Source of the DNA: Borrelia hermsii DAH
GTDB lineage: Bacteria; Spirochaetota; Spirochaetia; Borreliales; Borreliaceae
DNA length: 64,000 nt
Direction: 5' to 3'
Assembly: GCF_023035675.1 (NCBI RefSeq)
Contig: NZ_CP073136.1
Location: 62,001-126,000, forward strand
The notes under the pieces are model-generated. The model did no database searches, had not been told where the DNA came from, and saw nothing but the letters and a program-made list of their open reading frames with translations. Position numbers and translations under genes: made by a program. Of this stretch, positions 8,969-18,645 are shown one piece after another (the first letter of the stretch is position 1; each line of letters opens with the position of its first letter).

Positions 8969-10359
8969 TCATAATAATATTATTTTCAATCTTAACAATA
9001 AAATTAGCATATCCTCAAAGTAATATTGAGTATGGTTTTTCTTATATCATAGACACACAAGATGAAAATAAAAATCTTAAAGAAAGCATTGAGCAAACAC
9101 TAAACAAAATTTACAACACAATAAATGAACATATTGTCAATGACAATGACAAAGATTTCATAAGGCGCATTTACATACACCAAAACATAGTAAATAAAGA
9201 ACGAGAGTTCAGCAAACTAAAAGAAGATATGGACAAAAAAAGACTCCAAAATGCAATAAGCTCAAGAGAAGAAAATAAAATAGAAATCAAGATTAATGAA
9301 CTTAAAAAAGACATTGAAAACATTAAAATTAAACAAAAAGAACTTGAGGAGTACCTTAAAAATTTAAAAAAAATAAAAGCAACATATAAAAAACATGAAG
9401 AAAAAATACATCTATCAAATTTGAACACAGAATTTTTAATAAGACAAGAATTATTCTTTATGAATTATATACACTTTAAAAAAGTAGAAAAACATTATCT
9501 AGTTGAAATTAGCAATATCACTCCTAAAGGAATCAAGACTCAAAAAGAAATTTTTAAACTATCATCATCCGTTGATGATATTGCACATAAAATAGCAGAA
9601 CTTAGTCTTGAAGAAATATTAGGAAGAGAATTTATTAAACTTAGAATCAATATTATCAATAATTTAGAGGCCAAAATATATATAAACGAAAAATTTGTAG
9701 CAAAAGGACTATATAACAATGATATATGGGATATTTCTGAACTCCCTAACAAAGAAATTATTATTAACATCACAAGCACAACTTACAAACCCTACACAGT
9801 AAAGCAAAAGATAAAAAGCGGAGATACGATTAACTTAAATATTAAATTAAAAAAAGCAAATTCTAAAAAAATATCAATTACAAGTAATGTAAAATCCAAA
9901 GTATTTCAAAAAGGAGTATTCATAGGAGAAACGCCAATTGAAATTGAAGAACCTGAGGGCACAGAATCTATTTTATTGCAAGCTCAAGGATACAAAAACA
10001 TGTTCAAAATAATAAACAAAGAAGATAAAGACATTAATATAGAAATGTTAAAAGATAATAAAAGTGAGCTTATTATAAAAAGAGATAAGTTCTATATCAA
10101 CCTCGGGATCTTCACATTAAACCTAATAGGTACTGCCTTTGCCATAACAAAATATAATGAATCATCAGAACTTTATGATATGGCTTTACATAATATTATT
10201 AAACGTAGGATAACATCTCAAGATCTATACAACGCAAAATCTGAACAAATGATTACAACATTTTTACTTGGCACAGGAATAACATTTTCTATTGGCAGCT
10301 TTATACCATTAATAATTCATTTGGTACAATATATTCAAGAAGCAAGCAGAGGTGAATAG
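8950..10359 (+). CDS. Exported PEGA-domain protein of unknown function
   Basis: 469 residues. A signal peptide or anchor is at 1-23 (IIIILFSILTIKLAYPQ). Residues about 75-150 are Lys/Glu-rich and probably coiled coil. Residues about 235-305 and 310-365 look like two PEGA-type surface domains (KIYINEKFVAKGLYNNDI; KVFQKGVFIGETPIEIEEPEG), then two hydrophobic stretches near 385-402 and 435-455. PEGA domains are small beta modules of exported or S-layer-associated proteins. The gene begins inside the end of prfB, so translation is probably coupled. A periplasmic or membrane-attached location is likely; I do not know the function. Confidence 0.75.
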   Translation: MEKSKLIIIILFSILTIKLAYPQSNIEYGFSYIIDTQDENKNLKESIEQTLNKIYNTINEHIVNDNDKDFIRRIYIHQNIVNKEREFSKLKEDMDKKRLQNAISSREENKIEIKINELKKDIENIKIKQKELEEYLKNLKKIKATYKKHEEKIHLSNLNTEFLIRQELFFMNYIHFKKVEKHYLVEISNITPKGIKTQKEIFKLSSSVDDIAHKIAELSLEEILGREFIKLRINIINNLEAKIYINEKFVAKGLYNNDIWDISELPNKEIIINITSTTYKPYTVKQKIKSGDTINLNIKLKKANSKKISITSNVKSKVFQKGVFIGETPIEIEEPEGTESILLQAQGYKNMFKIINKEDKDINIEMLKDNKSELIIKRDKFYINLGIFTLNLIGTAFAITKYNESSELYDMALHNIIKRRITSQDLYNAKSEQMITTFLLGTGITFSIGSFIPLIIHLVQYIQEASRGE

Positions 10360-10412
10360 ATCACATTGTAAAATAATTTAGTAAACAATAAAAACGTAGG
10401 AGAATGAGGCTT

Positions 10413-11258
10413 TTGGGTATTTTTGATAAGATAAAGAATTTATTTAAGAATCAAGAAAAAACACAAATATTTGAAAATTTAGAAGATATTCTCTTAGAAG
10501 CAGATATCAAAAATGATATAGTAATTGAAATAATAGAATATATAAAAAAAGTTAAAGTCAAAGATGAAAAAGAAACACTCTTAAAGCTAAAAGACTTTCT
10601 AAAAAGTTACATAAACCAACAACCCCTTAACTTAGAGAATAAAAGATTAAATATCTTACTTATAATTGGGATAAACGGAGTTGGTAAGACCTCAAGTATC
10701 ATAAAGCTTGCCAATAAACTTAAAAATGAAGGTAAAAACGTATTAATAGCTGCAGCCGACACATTCAGAGCAGCAGCAATTCAACAAATTAAAATACAGA
10801 GTGAAAAAATTGGCATTAAAGTCATATCTCAAAATCAAGGAAGTGATGCAGCAGCAGTAATATTTGACAGCATTTCAAGTGCAAAGAGTAAAAATTATGA
10901 TATATTAATAATCGACACAGCAGGAAGACTTCAAAACAAAGAAAACTTAATCAAAGAGCTCCAAAAGATGGATAATGTAATTAAAAAGCAAATAATTGAA
11001 ACAGATATTAACTATAAAAAAATATTAGTAATAGACTCTATCTCTGGGAAGAATGTAAACAATCAAGCAGAAATATTTAACAAAGCAATAGAAATTGATG
11101 GAATAATAGCCACGAAATTTGACTCATCATCTAGAGCAGGTGGAATCTTAAATATCTCAAAGCTATTTAAGAAACCAATATACTTTTTCACATTTGGAGA
11201 ACAAGTAGAACATATTAAAGAATTTAACACTGATGACTACTTGAATAGGTTATTATGA
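10413..11258 (+). CDS. ftsY: Signal recognition particle receptor FtsY (NG domain only)
   Basis: 281 residues. GTPase motifs: G1 GINGVGKTS (about residue 86), DTFRAAA, G3 DTAGRLQNK, and TKFD (G4) near the end, all characteristic of FtsY rather than Ffh (no M domain). It docks SRP-ribosome complexes at the membrane. The acidic A domain of proteobacterial FtsY is absent, as in other short FtsY forms. I prefer TTG at 10413: the AGGAG at 10398-10402 is 10 bases from it but only 1 base from the ATG at 10404, which is too close. G5 is not obvious. The end overlaps the next gene by 4 bases. Confidence 0.92.
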   Translation: MGIFDKIKNLFKNQEKTQIFENLEDILLEADIKNDIVIEIIEYIKKVKVKDEKETLLKLKDFLKSYINQQPLNLENKRLNILLIIGINGVGKTSSIIKLANKLKNEGKNVLIAAADTFRAAAIQQIKIQSEKIGIKVISQNQGSDAAAVIFDSISSAKSKNYDILIIDTAGRLQNKENLIKELQKMDNVIKKQIIETDINYKKILVIDSISGKNVNNQAEIFNKAIEIDGIIATKFDSSSRAGGILNISKLFKKPIYFFTFGEQVEHIKEFNTDDYLNRLL

Positions 11259-12307
11259 CAAAAAAGATAGTAATATTATTTTTAGCATTTATAATACCAA
11301 ATGCATATGGGCAAAGATACTTCATATCCGATGTATTTTTCAATAAATATCAGGAAATATATGAAATTCCACAAACAGGATTTTACATTGAATACACAAA
11401 AATTAATGAAATTGAAAAATTTAGTCTCTTTAAAGACTTAAAACTGACAAAATACAAAACACAAGAAACAATAGAAGATAAAAAAAAACTAACATTCTAT
11501 AATGAACAAAACATTAAAACAAATGAAGAAATTTATGATAACTTAAATAATAAAATACAAGAAATAAAATATAGTCCCAAAGGAATAATTCTTGAATCTG
11601 TAGACTATTTTTATAAAAACAATGATTTAATTTATAAAGAAATCAAAATTTTAAATCAAAAACCAAAAACACTACACTACATGAAAGACACTAATGGCAA
11701 GCTTTTAAAAATAACGGGTTCGGATTTCCAAGTTTGGAATTACGGAATCAGTGGAGAAATCAAATCAACATATTTTGACATAAAAAAATCCAAAATAAAA
11801 GTAATCCAATATGACGATCAAAAAAGGCATTTAGAAAGCATAATATTAGACAATAACAAAATTAAATCTAAAGAAAAAAATCAATATCTAGATGAACACG
11901 AAGTAATCAATACTGCAGAAGAAGACAATATAAAAACTATATCAAAATATAAGGGCCCCAACCTAATCAGAAAAGAAATATATAAAAATAACGAAATAAC
12001 AAAGATAAGTGATTTTGAATATAATGAATCTGGAAACGTTATAGTTGAAAATATAACTGTAAAGGAAAATAAAAAAGAACATAACACTAAAACAACATAC
12101 GAATATAATTCTGATAATAATTTAAAGTCAAAAACAATTTATGAGAATGACTCAATATTATTAAAAACTAACTACTCTAATGACAATGAATACGAACAAG
12201 AAATATACTATAATGGAAATCCTATCTTTAAAGTAAGATATAAAAATGATGAAATTATTGAAGAAATAAATAAAAATATTACTAGAGATGAAAATGGGAC
12301 TAAATAA
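11255..12307 (+). CDS. Exported repeat protein of unknown function
   Basis: 350 residues with a clear signal peptide (KIVILFLAFIIPNAYG, cleavage probably after AYG). The mature part is a chain of short imperfect repeats of the type Y-(D/N/K)-x-x-N-x-(I/L)-x-x-x-x-x-Y, for example YDNLNNKIQEIKY, YNESGNVIVEN, YNSDNNLKSKTIYEN and YNGNPIFKVRY; these resemble the toxin-antitoxin-unrelated YwqK/MORN-like beta-hairpin repeats of many exported proteins. It is probably periplasmic or lipoprotein-independent outer-envelope material; no Cys lipobox. It overlaps ftsY by 4 bases and the following permease by 20, so it belongs to this operon. Possibly linked to the Lol-like transporter next to it (inference from position only). 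Confidence 0.7.
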   Translation: MTKKIVILFLAFIIPNAYGQRYFISDVFFNKYQEIYEIPQTGFYIEYTKINEIEKFSLFKDLKLTKYKTQETIEDKKKLTFYNEQNIKTNEEIYDNLNNKIQEIKYSPKGIILESVDYFYKNNDLIYKEIKILNQKPKTLHYMKDTNGKLLKITGSDFQVWNYGISGEIKSTYFDIKKSKIKVIQYDDQKRHLESIILDNNKIKSKEKNQYLDEHEVINTAEEDNIKTISKYKGPNLIRKEIYKNNEITKISDFEYNESGNVIVENITVKENKKEHNTKTTYEYNSDNNLKSKTIYENDSILLKTNYSNDNEYEQEIYYNGNPIFKVRYKNDEIIEEINKNITRDENGTK

Positions 12308-13526
12308 ATTTTTACTGAAAAGATTAATTTTAGATGAACAAAATAGTTCATCACTTACAATTGTAATAATCTTAAGCATAGTGCTTGGGCAAATCATTAT
12401 CATCATCACAATATCGATAATGAATGGTTTTCAAAATGACTTTTTCACAAGCATATCTACCTTAGAGAGTGGAAATTTAAAAATCGAAAGCAAATTAAAT
12501 GATCAAGAACTTAATGCTCTTAAAGAGATTAAAGAAATAATTCAAATAAATAAAATCTATGAAACACAAGGCATTGGAATTGAAAATTATTACTATCCAA
12601 GTATCTTGAATATCATTGCACTTGACACAGAAGACATCATAAAAGACAAAGATTTTATTCTCCTAACAGGCCTTACACAATCTGAACTCCAACTTAATGA
12701 TGATGAAATCATAATAGGAGATGTACTCTCGCACAACTTAGGCTTATTTGAAGGGGACATAATAGGACTTATATTAAGTGATGAAATAAAAAACTTACAA
12801 ACATTAAAAGACGAAGTAAAACATTTTAAAATAAAAGCCATTTTTAAAAGCAATTATGCCAAAATAAATGAATCCACAGTGTTTATGAATATTAACTACT
12901 TTTACAAAAAACAACTCATAAAAGATTCAGACATTAACTATCAAATAAAAACACAAAACTTATATCCTAGCAAAAAACTAATAAACAAAATAAAAAACAT
13001 AAATTCAAACATTCAATTCAAACCCTGGAACGAATATAATAAAGAATTCTATAAAGCACTCAAAATAGAGAGGAATACAATGTTAATCATTTTAACAAGC
13101 ATATTTCTTGTCATTGCCGTTAATACATATTATTTACAAAAAAGAATCATAATTAATAAAAGCAAATCAATTTCAATAATCTTATTCTTAGGTCTCAAAT
13201 CGCAAAAAATCAGGCAAGTATTCTTAATGCACTCAGTAATAATTTGCATACTCGGGGGCATCATTGGACTCATTGCAGGTATTACAATATCTTTAAACAT
13301 CAATGAAATTCTAAATATAATTGACATTTTAATAAACAGCTCGATTAACCTTATTAATTACATACTAAAATTAAAACTAGAAAATATAGAAATAAAAATA
13401 GTAAAAAACACAGTTACGCCTAAAATATTTTTAAGTGATTTAATGTTCACATTATTCTTTGCTTGTTTGTTTACAATATACTCAAGCCTAAGGGTAACAA
13501 AAAAGTTAAATATGCTGACAAAATAA
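12288..13526 (+). CDS. LolC/LolE-type ABC transporter permease
   Basis: 412 residues with the FtsX/MacB topology: one helix at about 22-48 ending in SIMNGFQNDF (LolC/E proteins have VMNGFE), a large external domain to about 260, and three C-terminal helices (about 265-285, 310-340, 380-400). With the ATPase at 13541 and the second permease at 14218 it forms a LolCDE-like set. In Gram-negative bacteria LolCDE extracts outer-membrane-bound lipoproteins from the inner membrane and hands them to LolA; Borrelia has very many surface lipoproteins. Alternative starts are ATG 12288 and ATG 12294. MacB-like or other export roles are not excluded. Confidence 0.8.
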   Translation: MKMGLNKFLLKRLILDEQNSSSLTIVIILSIVLGQIIIIITISIMNGFQNDFFTSISTLESGNLKIESKLNDQELNALKEIKEIIQINKIYETQGIGIENYYYPSILNIIALDTEDIIKDKDFILLTGLTQSELQLNDDEIIIGDVLSHNLGLFEGDIIGLILSDEIKNLQTLKDEVKHFKIKAIFKSNYAKINESTVFMNINYFYKKQLIKDSDINYQIKTQNLYPSKKLINKIKNINSNIQFKPWNEYNKEFYKALKIERNTMLIILTSIFLVIAVNTYYLQKRIIINKSKSISIILFLGLKSQKIRQVFLMHSVIICILGGIIGLIAGITISLNINEILNIIDILINSSINLINYILKLKLENIEIKIVKNTVTPKIFLSDLMFTLFFACLFTIYSSLRVTKKLNMLTK

Positions 13527-13540
13527 ATGGAGCATTATAA

Positions 13541-14221
13541 ATGAAAAATATACTATGTATAAAAGGAATATATAAAACATACACTAAAAACAAAACAAAA
13601 ATCAAAGTATTAGAAAATTTGAATTTAAATGTAAAAGATGGAGACTTTATTTCAATTCAAGGTAAAAGCGGATGTGGGAAATCAACATTTTTTAACATCA
13701 TATCAGGAATTGATAAAATGGATTCAGGAGATATAATTTCATGCGGAATATCCTTAAAAGATGCAAGTGAGAAAACCCTAAGCTTATATAAAAATAAAAA
13801 AATAGGTCTTGTATTTCAAAATCACAATTTAATTGATGAGTTTAGTGTATTTGAAAATATTATTTTACCTAAAATAATTGAAGGAAAAGACAACTTAGAA
13901 ACAATAAATAAAAAAGCTCTACGCTTAATGAAAATATTAGAAATAAACACAAGAGCAGAACATTACCCTTCAGAACTCTCAGGCGGGGAAGCACAAAGAG
14001 CAGCAATTGCAAGGGCTTTAATAAATGAACCGAATATAATCTTATGCGATGAGCCTACTGGTAATCTGGATATTAACACCGCAAAAACGGTAGAATATCT
14101 ATTAATAGACACAGCTCAAACATTTAATAAAACACTAATTTTAGTTAGTCACAATCCAGAATTTTCAAATAAAGCAGATATTAAATATGAACTTAAAGAC
14201 AAAACACTAAAGAGAATATGA
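13541..14221 (+). CDS. LolD-type ABC transporter ATPase
   Basis: 226 residues, the usual size of LolD/MacB-type ATPases. Walker A is GKSGCGKST (about residues 41-49), the signature is LSGGEAQRAAIARAL, Walker B with catalytic Glu is IILCDEPTGNLD, and the switch His is in VSHN. The PTGNLD ending is typical of the LolD/FtsE/MacB group. It drives the two flanking permeases; the gene is 14 bases downstream of the first and overlaps the second by 4, so all three are cotranslated. Confidence 0.88.
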   Translation: MKNILCIKGIYKTYTKNKTKIKVLENLNLNVKDGDFISIQGKSGCGKSTFFNIISGIDKMDSGDIISCGISLKDASEKTLSLYKNKKIGLVFQNHNLIDEFSVFENIILPKIIEGKDNLETINKKALRLMKILEINTRAEHYPSELSGGEAQRAAIARALINEPNIILCDEPTGNLDINTAKTVEYLLIDTAQTFNKTLILVSHNPEFSNKADIKYELKDKTLKRI

Positions 14222-15468
14222 TGCGTCCAAATACTAAAGAACTCACAAAAATAGCATACATAATATTTACAAATTCAAAAAATAAAAAAGCCCTAATTGG
14301 TTCTGGAATATCTTTAAGTTTAGTCATGATTCCTTTAATTATTGTTTACTACATGTCAAACAACATCATGAATTCCACAATAGATAAATACATTGAAAAT
14401 GAAGGATTCTCGGTACAAATCGAATATAATGAAATTCAAAAAGATACTCATCTTAGATCTAAACTAGAAAAATTTAAAAAAGAATATCAACATGATGAAC
14501 TAAAATATTTTTTTGAAAGAAGAACCTATGGAATAATTGGAAATCAAAAAAAACAAGGGGTATTAATAAGGGCAGTAGAAGACAAATTTATTGATGAAAA
14601 TAAACATATAAAATTAATAGATGGCAAGAAGAGCTTCAACAAAAACGAAATATTAATATCAAAACAAATAAGAGACAGACTTAATTTAAACATCAATGAA
14701 TCTATTTATATAGTAGTACCAAATAATAAGCATCAAAAGATATTCCCTAGGGCAAAGAAATTCAATATATCTGGAATCATTGAAACGGGTTTAAGGGAAG
14801 TTGATAAAAACTTAGTTCTTATTTCATTACAAGACGCAAATATAATGTCGGAAGAATTTTCTAAAAGTATAATTGGAATCTCTGTCAAACCCAATACCAA
14901 AGAAAAAGCGAATAATTTAAAGAAAAACATTGCAAAAGAATTTCAAAAATATAAAATAAAAACATTCTATGAGCTTTATTTAAACAAATATAAAAACTTA
15001 GATATCAGCAAAAAACTCTTAATATTTATTATGGCATTTATTGTAATATTTGCAAGCATTAATATATCCTCATCTCTTTGCATGTTAATACTTGAGAATA
15101 AAAAGAAAATTGCAATATTTAAATCAATTGGAATGAATAATTCAAGTATTAAGCTAATATTTATATTAATAGCACTCGTTCTAAGCTCAATATCTTGCTT
15201 AATAGGCATAATCATTGGAAATTACATAACCATTAATATAGAACATTTAATTAATATAATAGACATTATTATTAATACAATTTTAAAAATATTTGGAGCT
15301 GATAATACAGAACTTTTAAACTCTGATTATTATATCTCTGAATTTAATATTAAAATAAGCACCAAATTTAGCTTAATTATTCTTTTATCCTACACACTAA
15401 TTAGTGTCGCAACAACGCTTATTCCCCTAAATATTATTTCAAAGCTTAAAGAAAAAGAAATTTTATAG
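14218..15468 (+). CDS. LolC/LolE-type ABC transporter permease, second copy
   Basis: 416 residues with the same layout as the permease at 12288: an N-terminal helix (about 28-46), a large external domain, and three helices at about 260-285, 305-335 and 375-400. The two permeases are clearly diverged, so a LolC/LolE heterodimer is more likely than a recent duplication. ATG is at 14218 with a second in-frame ATG directly after it. It is the last gene of the long + strand unit and converges on the gene at 15503 with a 34-base gap in which I see no convincing terminator. Confidence 0.8.
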   Translation: MMRPNTKELTKIAYIIFTNSKNKKALIGSGISLSLVMIPLIIVYYMSNNIMNSTIDKYIENEGFSVQIEYNEIQKDTHLRSKLEKFKKEYQHDELKYFFERRTYGIIGNQKKQGVLIRAVEDKFIDENKHIKLIDGKKSFNKNEILISKQIRDRLNLNINESIYIVVPNNKHQKIFPRAKKFNISGIIETGLREVDKNLVLISLQDANIMSEEFSKSIIGISVKPNTKEKANNLKKNIAKEFQKYKIKTFYELYLNKYKNLDISKKLLIFIMAFIVIFASINISSSLCMLILENKKKIAIFKSIGMNNSSIKLIFILIALVLSSISCLIGIIIGNYITINIEHLINIIDIIINTILKIFGADNTELLNSDYYISEFNIKISTKFSLIILLSYTLISVATTLIPLNIISKLKEKEIL

Positions 15469-15502
15469 ATAAATCAATATCTCTTCTCTATACACAAAAA
15501 TA

Positions 15503-16786
15503 CTATTTTGCAAACACATTTACGATCTTAATAGAAGATAGCTCTTCTTTAATATTTGGATAAATCTCTTTTGGGAAAATAGTCTTTAACGAAAAACTCT
15601 GCTTAGAATAAGGTTTAAGAAAAGAATTAGTCTCAGAAATTAACTTCCGTTGCAAAGACCTAATAATATGATTATCCCTAGCAACGTAAGCCACTTCGAT
15701 TTCCAGATCTTTAATATTATCCTTTGAATCATTGTAAACTTCTATTAAAGAATTAGCCTCATAAATTCCAAAAGTTTCATTAAAATAACTCCCAAGATAC
15801 TTAAAATTTAATATTGAAGAACTTGTCTCTAAATTAATACTAGAGACATTATCAACTTCACTAAAAAATTCAATTAAACGTATATCAAGAACCATTTTCT
15901 TAGGATGTTCATTAATTTCTTTAGAAATATTGTATATAAAATCAATTGGAGCATATACACCTTTGCTCCACTTATTTTGAAAATCACTTGTCTTTTCAAA
16001 AACCTTATTTAAAATAGGTTTTCCTAAATCATCATAAACAGTAACACTATAAGAAATTCTTTTAATAGGCTCTTTAGCTGAAATAACCCCTGCTTTTAAC
16101 TGATAAGCATGTGCATCTTCAAAAACTAACACCTTCGCATCTTCAACTTCAACATAATATAAAACATAAGGACTCTCAACAAGATTAGTAGATTCAACTA
16201 TTAAATCAGATGCCCTTGTAACTGAAGGTAAGCCTTGGGAATTGGTCTTTTTGACATCTTCTACTCCATCAAGCTCTTCATAGCCACTAATAAAGGAATG
16301 CATTAGTGTATATGTAATAAATGCAATAATAGCTATCAATATAAAACTTAACAATAATATTAATATTCGCTGTTTTAACCTCTCAGCATCATTATAATTT
16401 TTTAAATTAATCCCACTAACTATTCCAAATTCTTGAGCCTGTAAACTTACATGAATAAATTTTTTATTTATCTCTTTAGTAGCTATTCTTTTTACAAGTC
16501 TCTTATAGAGATTAAAAAATGAAGCAAAACTAGATTTATTATGAAGAGAATACAAATATACAGTCTCAAGTTCTCTTAAAGCATCACTCAACTCCCCCAT
16601 TCTCTCTAATTGCCGTGCTTTATCATATACCTTAGAGAAACGCATTTCAATATTCTCAATATCAGCATCAGAAATATCCACTCGTTCAATAATCTCATCT
16701 ATATCTCTTTCTCTTAAAACCCTATTCTTATACTTAGATAGCCTAGATAAATAAATCTTAATTCTATCCTCAGAAGTTTTACTCAT
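15503..16786 (-). CDS. Single-pass membrane protein of unknown function
   Basis: 427 residues. The N-terminal 138 residues are helical and charged (possible TPR-like cytoplasmic domain: ARQLERMGELSDALRELETVYLYS), then one helix at about 140-165, then an external part of about 260 residues rich in beta-type sequence. I do not recognise the family. It overlaps the upstream small gene by 8 bases, so the two are translated together. The topology suggests a sensor or assembly factor linking cytoplasm and periplasm, but nothing in the sequence proves it. Confidence 0.7.
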   Translation of the reverse strand: MSKTSEDRIKIYLSRLSKYKNRVLRERDIDEIIERVDISDADIENIEMRFSKVYDKARQLERMGELSDALRELETVYLYSLHNKSSFASFFNLYKRLVKRIATKEINKKFIHVSLQAQEFGIVSGINLKNYNDAERLKQRILILLLSFILIAIIAFITYTLMHSFISGYEELDGVEDVKKTNSQGLPSVTRASDLIVESTNLVESPYVLYYVEVEDAKVLVFEDAHAYQLKAGVISAKEPIKRISYSVTVYDDLGKPILNKVFEKTSDFQNKWSKGVYAPIDFIYNISKEINEHPKKMVLDIRLIEFFSEVDNVSSINLETSSSILNFKYLGSYFNETFGIYEANSLIEVYNDSKDNIKDLEIEVAYVARDNHIIRSLQRKLISETNSFLKPYSKQSFSLKTIFPKEIYPNIKEELSSIKIVNVFAK

Positions 16787-17096
16787 TATCTTCTAATTCA
16801 TCAACTTTCTTTAAGAGCCAATAAGCAATATTCTTAGCAGTATCTTTTGTAACCGAAATTCCAACAAAAGAATTTATTAAAATTATCTTCTCTTTAGAAC
16901 CCTTAAGTTCCCCAGAAATCTCTTCTAAAACACCTTCTTTAGTCTTAGTATAAACAATCTCTTCAGGAATCTCTGTAGATTCGAAAACAAGATCACAAAA
17001 AATCTCTCCAGTATTAGTTACGCTGCCATAAATATTATTAACAGGTACTAATTTATAATCTTCTGCTTTTTCAAATCTGTAAATTATTTCCTTCAT
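16779..17096 (-). CDS. Small conserved hypothetical protein, probably leaderless mRNA
   Basis: 105 residues, acidic, without membrane segments or recognisable motifs. It is the first gene of a two-gene unit with the membrane protein at 15503. The start ATG (17096-17094) has no ribosome-binding site; instead an extended -10 box TGTTATAAT ends 7 bases before the ATG, so transcription should begin at or next to the A of the start codon. No other in-frame start would keep the length. Function unknown. Confidence 0.7.
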   Translation of the reverse strand: MKEIIYRFEKAEDYKLVPVNNIYGSVTNTGEIFCDLVFESTEIPEEIVYTKTKEGVLEEISGELKGSKEKIILINSFVGISVTKDTAKNIAYWLLKKVDELEDNE

Positions 17097-17103
17097 AAGA
17101 CGA

Positions 17104-17112
17104 ATTATAACA
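17104..17112 (-). promoter_or_regulatory. Extended -10 promoter directly upstream of an ATG
   Basis: On the - strand the sequence TGTTATAAT (17112 to 17104) is followed by seven bases and then ATG at 17096. The usual distance from -10 to transcription start is about seven bases, so the mRNA would have no leader. A further TATAAT-like run lies upstream around 17146-17160 and could give a longer transcript. Confidence 0.5.
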
Positions 17113-17246
17113 TAAACATATCTTTAAAATATAAAAGCTTGAAATTATAATATAATTATAAAATATAGATCTCAAGAACACAAATTGACTTAACAAAAAC
17201 ATCAAAATGCAAGAAATTCTATATGTAAAAATAAAATAGAAAATAA

Positions 17247-17255
17247 TGGTATAAT
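17247..17255 (+). promoter_or_regulatory. Extended -10 promoter for sufS
   Basis: TGGTATAAT matches the extended -10 pattern; transcription would begin near 17262, about 39 bases before the sufS ATG. No good -35 box is seen at 17 bases; the TTGACT at 17185-17190 is too far away. Confidence 0.5.
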
Positions 17256-17300
17256 TCTTAAAATAAAAGTTCTTACATAAAAATAAAGAGTACTAAATAA

Positions 17301-18569
17301 ATGGATCTTAAGCTCGCAAAAGACAAAAATGAAAAATTAAAAATCATAAGGAAAGATTTTCCTATTCTAAATAAAACTATAAATGATAAAAAAATCATTT
17401 ATTTTGATAATGCCGCAACTTCTCAAAAACCACAAAGCGTGATTTCATCTGTAGTTGAATACTACGCAAACTATAATGCGAATGTTCACAGAAGCGGGCA
17501 TGGACTTGCAATACAATCCAGCCTAAAAGTAGAAGAAACAAGAAAAATTATCAAAAAATTTATCAATGCAAAGTCTTTTAAAAACATAATATTTAATTCT
17601 GGAACTACAGATGGAACAAATACAATAGCAAATTCATTGCTCTTTTCAAAACTTTTAAAAGAAAATGATGAAATCATTACAACAACACTTGAACATAATA
17701 GTAATTTGCTTCCTTGGATCAATATTGCTAAATATTTAAACTTAAAAATCAAACTTGCCAAATTTAATAAAATGGGAATCATTCAACCTGATGAAATAAA
17801 AAACTTAATTACAGATAAAACAAAAATTATTACTATATCTGGCATAAATAACATATTAGGAACTATACAGGATTTAGAAACGATTGGAAAGATTGCTAGA
17901 GATAACAAAATTATTCTGTTCATTGATGCAGCTCAAATGGCACCACACATGAATATAGATGTAGAGAAAATAAACTGTGACTTTTTAGTATTCTCGGGAC
18001 ACAAAATGCTTGCTCCAACAGGAATTGGGGTTCTATACATATCAGATAAAATTATAGATAAACTCAACAGTTCTAAACTAGGAGGCAATGCCATAGAAAA
18101 TATTTTCATAGAAAATGGAGAGCCTAACTTTAAAACTCTTGAATCTCCAAATAAATTTGAATCAGGTACACCAAACATTGCAGGAATTATTGGTCTTGGC
18201 AAAGCAATAGAATATATTAATAATATATCAATGGACTTTATTCAAGAACATGATAGAGAACTGATTGAATATTGTGTTGCAAAATTAAAAGAAATTGATG
18301 AAGTTGAATTTATTTTAAATAAAGATATCAAACGAAAATCAATAATATCATTTACAGTAAAAAATATCCACTCACATGATGTTGAGACATATCTTGATAC
18401 GATGGGCATTGCAACTAGATCTGGAAAAACCTGTGCTTACCTTGCATTTCTCTCAGAAAATATTAAAAAAGACCATCTACTAAGAATAAGCTTTTACTTA
18501 TATAATACAAAAAAAGAAATTGATATCTTCATATCCTGCCTAAAGAAAACAATAAAAGAATTTTATTAA
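17301..18569 (+). CDS. sufS: Cysteine desulfurase, SufS type
   Basis: 422 residues, group II (SufS/CsdA) cysteine desulfurase, PLP-dependent, which takes sulfur from cysteine as an enzyme persulfide. Visible: YFDNAATSQKP at the N-terminus, NFNSGTTDGTN, the PLP Lys in FSGHKMLAPTGIG, and the persulfide Cys in RSGKTCAYLAF near residue 380. The spacing of that Cys is the short-loop group II pattern. It is followed after 169 bases by the scaffold/transfer gene sufU. No sufB, sufC or sufD is next to it, so sulfur may go mainly to tRNA thiolation enzymes (inference). Confidence 0.92.
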   Translation: MDLKLAKDKNEKLKIIRKDFPILNKTINDKKIIYFDNAATSQKPQSVISSVVEYYANYNANVHRSGHGLAIQSSLKVEETRKIIKKFINAKSFKNIIFNSGTTDGTNTIANSLLFSKLLKENDEIITTTLEHNSNLLPWINIAKYLNLKIKLAKFNKMGIIQPDEIKNLITDKTKIITISGINNILGTIQDLETIGKIARDNKIILFIDAAQMAPHMNIDVEKINCDFLVFSGHKMLAPTGIGVLYISDKIIDKLNSSKLGGNAIENIFIENGEPNFKTLESPNKFESGTPNIAGIIGLGKAIEYINNISMDFIQEHDRELIEYCVAKLKEIDEVEFILNKDIKRKSIISFTVKNIHSHDVETYLDTMGIATRSGKTCAYLAFLSENIKKDHLLRISFYLYNTKKEIDIFISCLKKTIKEFY

Positions 18570-18645
18570 ATCTATCTTTCAAAAAGATTATAAGAGCTAT
18601 TAATCATTAATTTATATATTATAATATTAAATAATATAAAAGATA

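Noticed and set aside
10404..10412. ATG at 10404 as ftsY start
   Set aside because: AGGAG is one base away, too close for initiation; TTG at 10413 has suitable spacing.
17185..17190. TTGACT as -35 box for sufS
   Set aside because: No -10 box lies 16-19 bases downstream; the likely -10 at 17250 is about 60 bases away.
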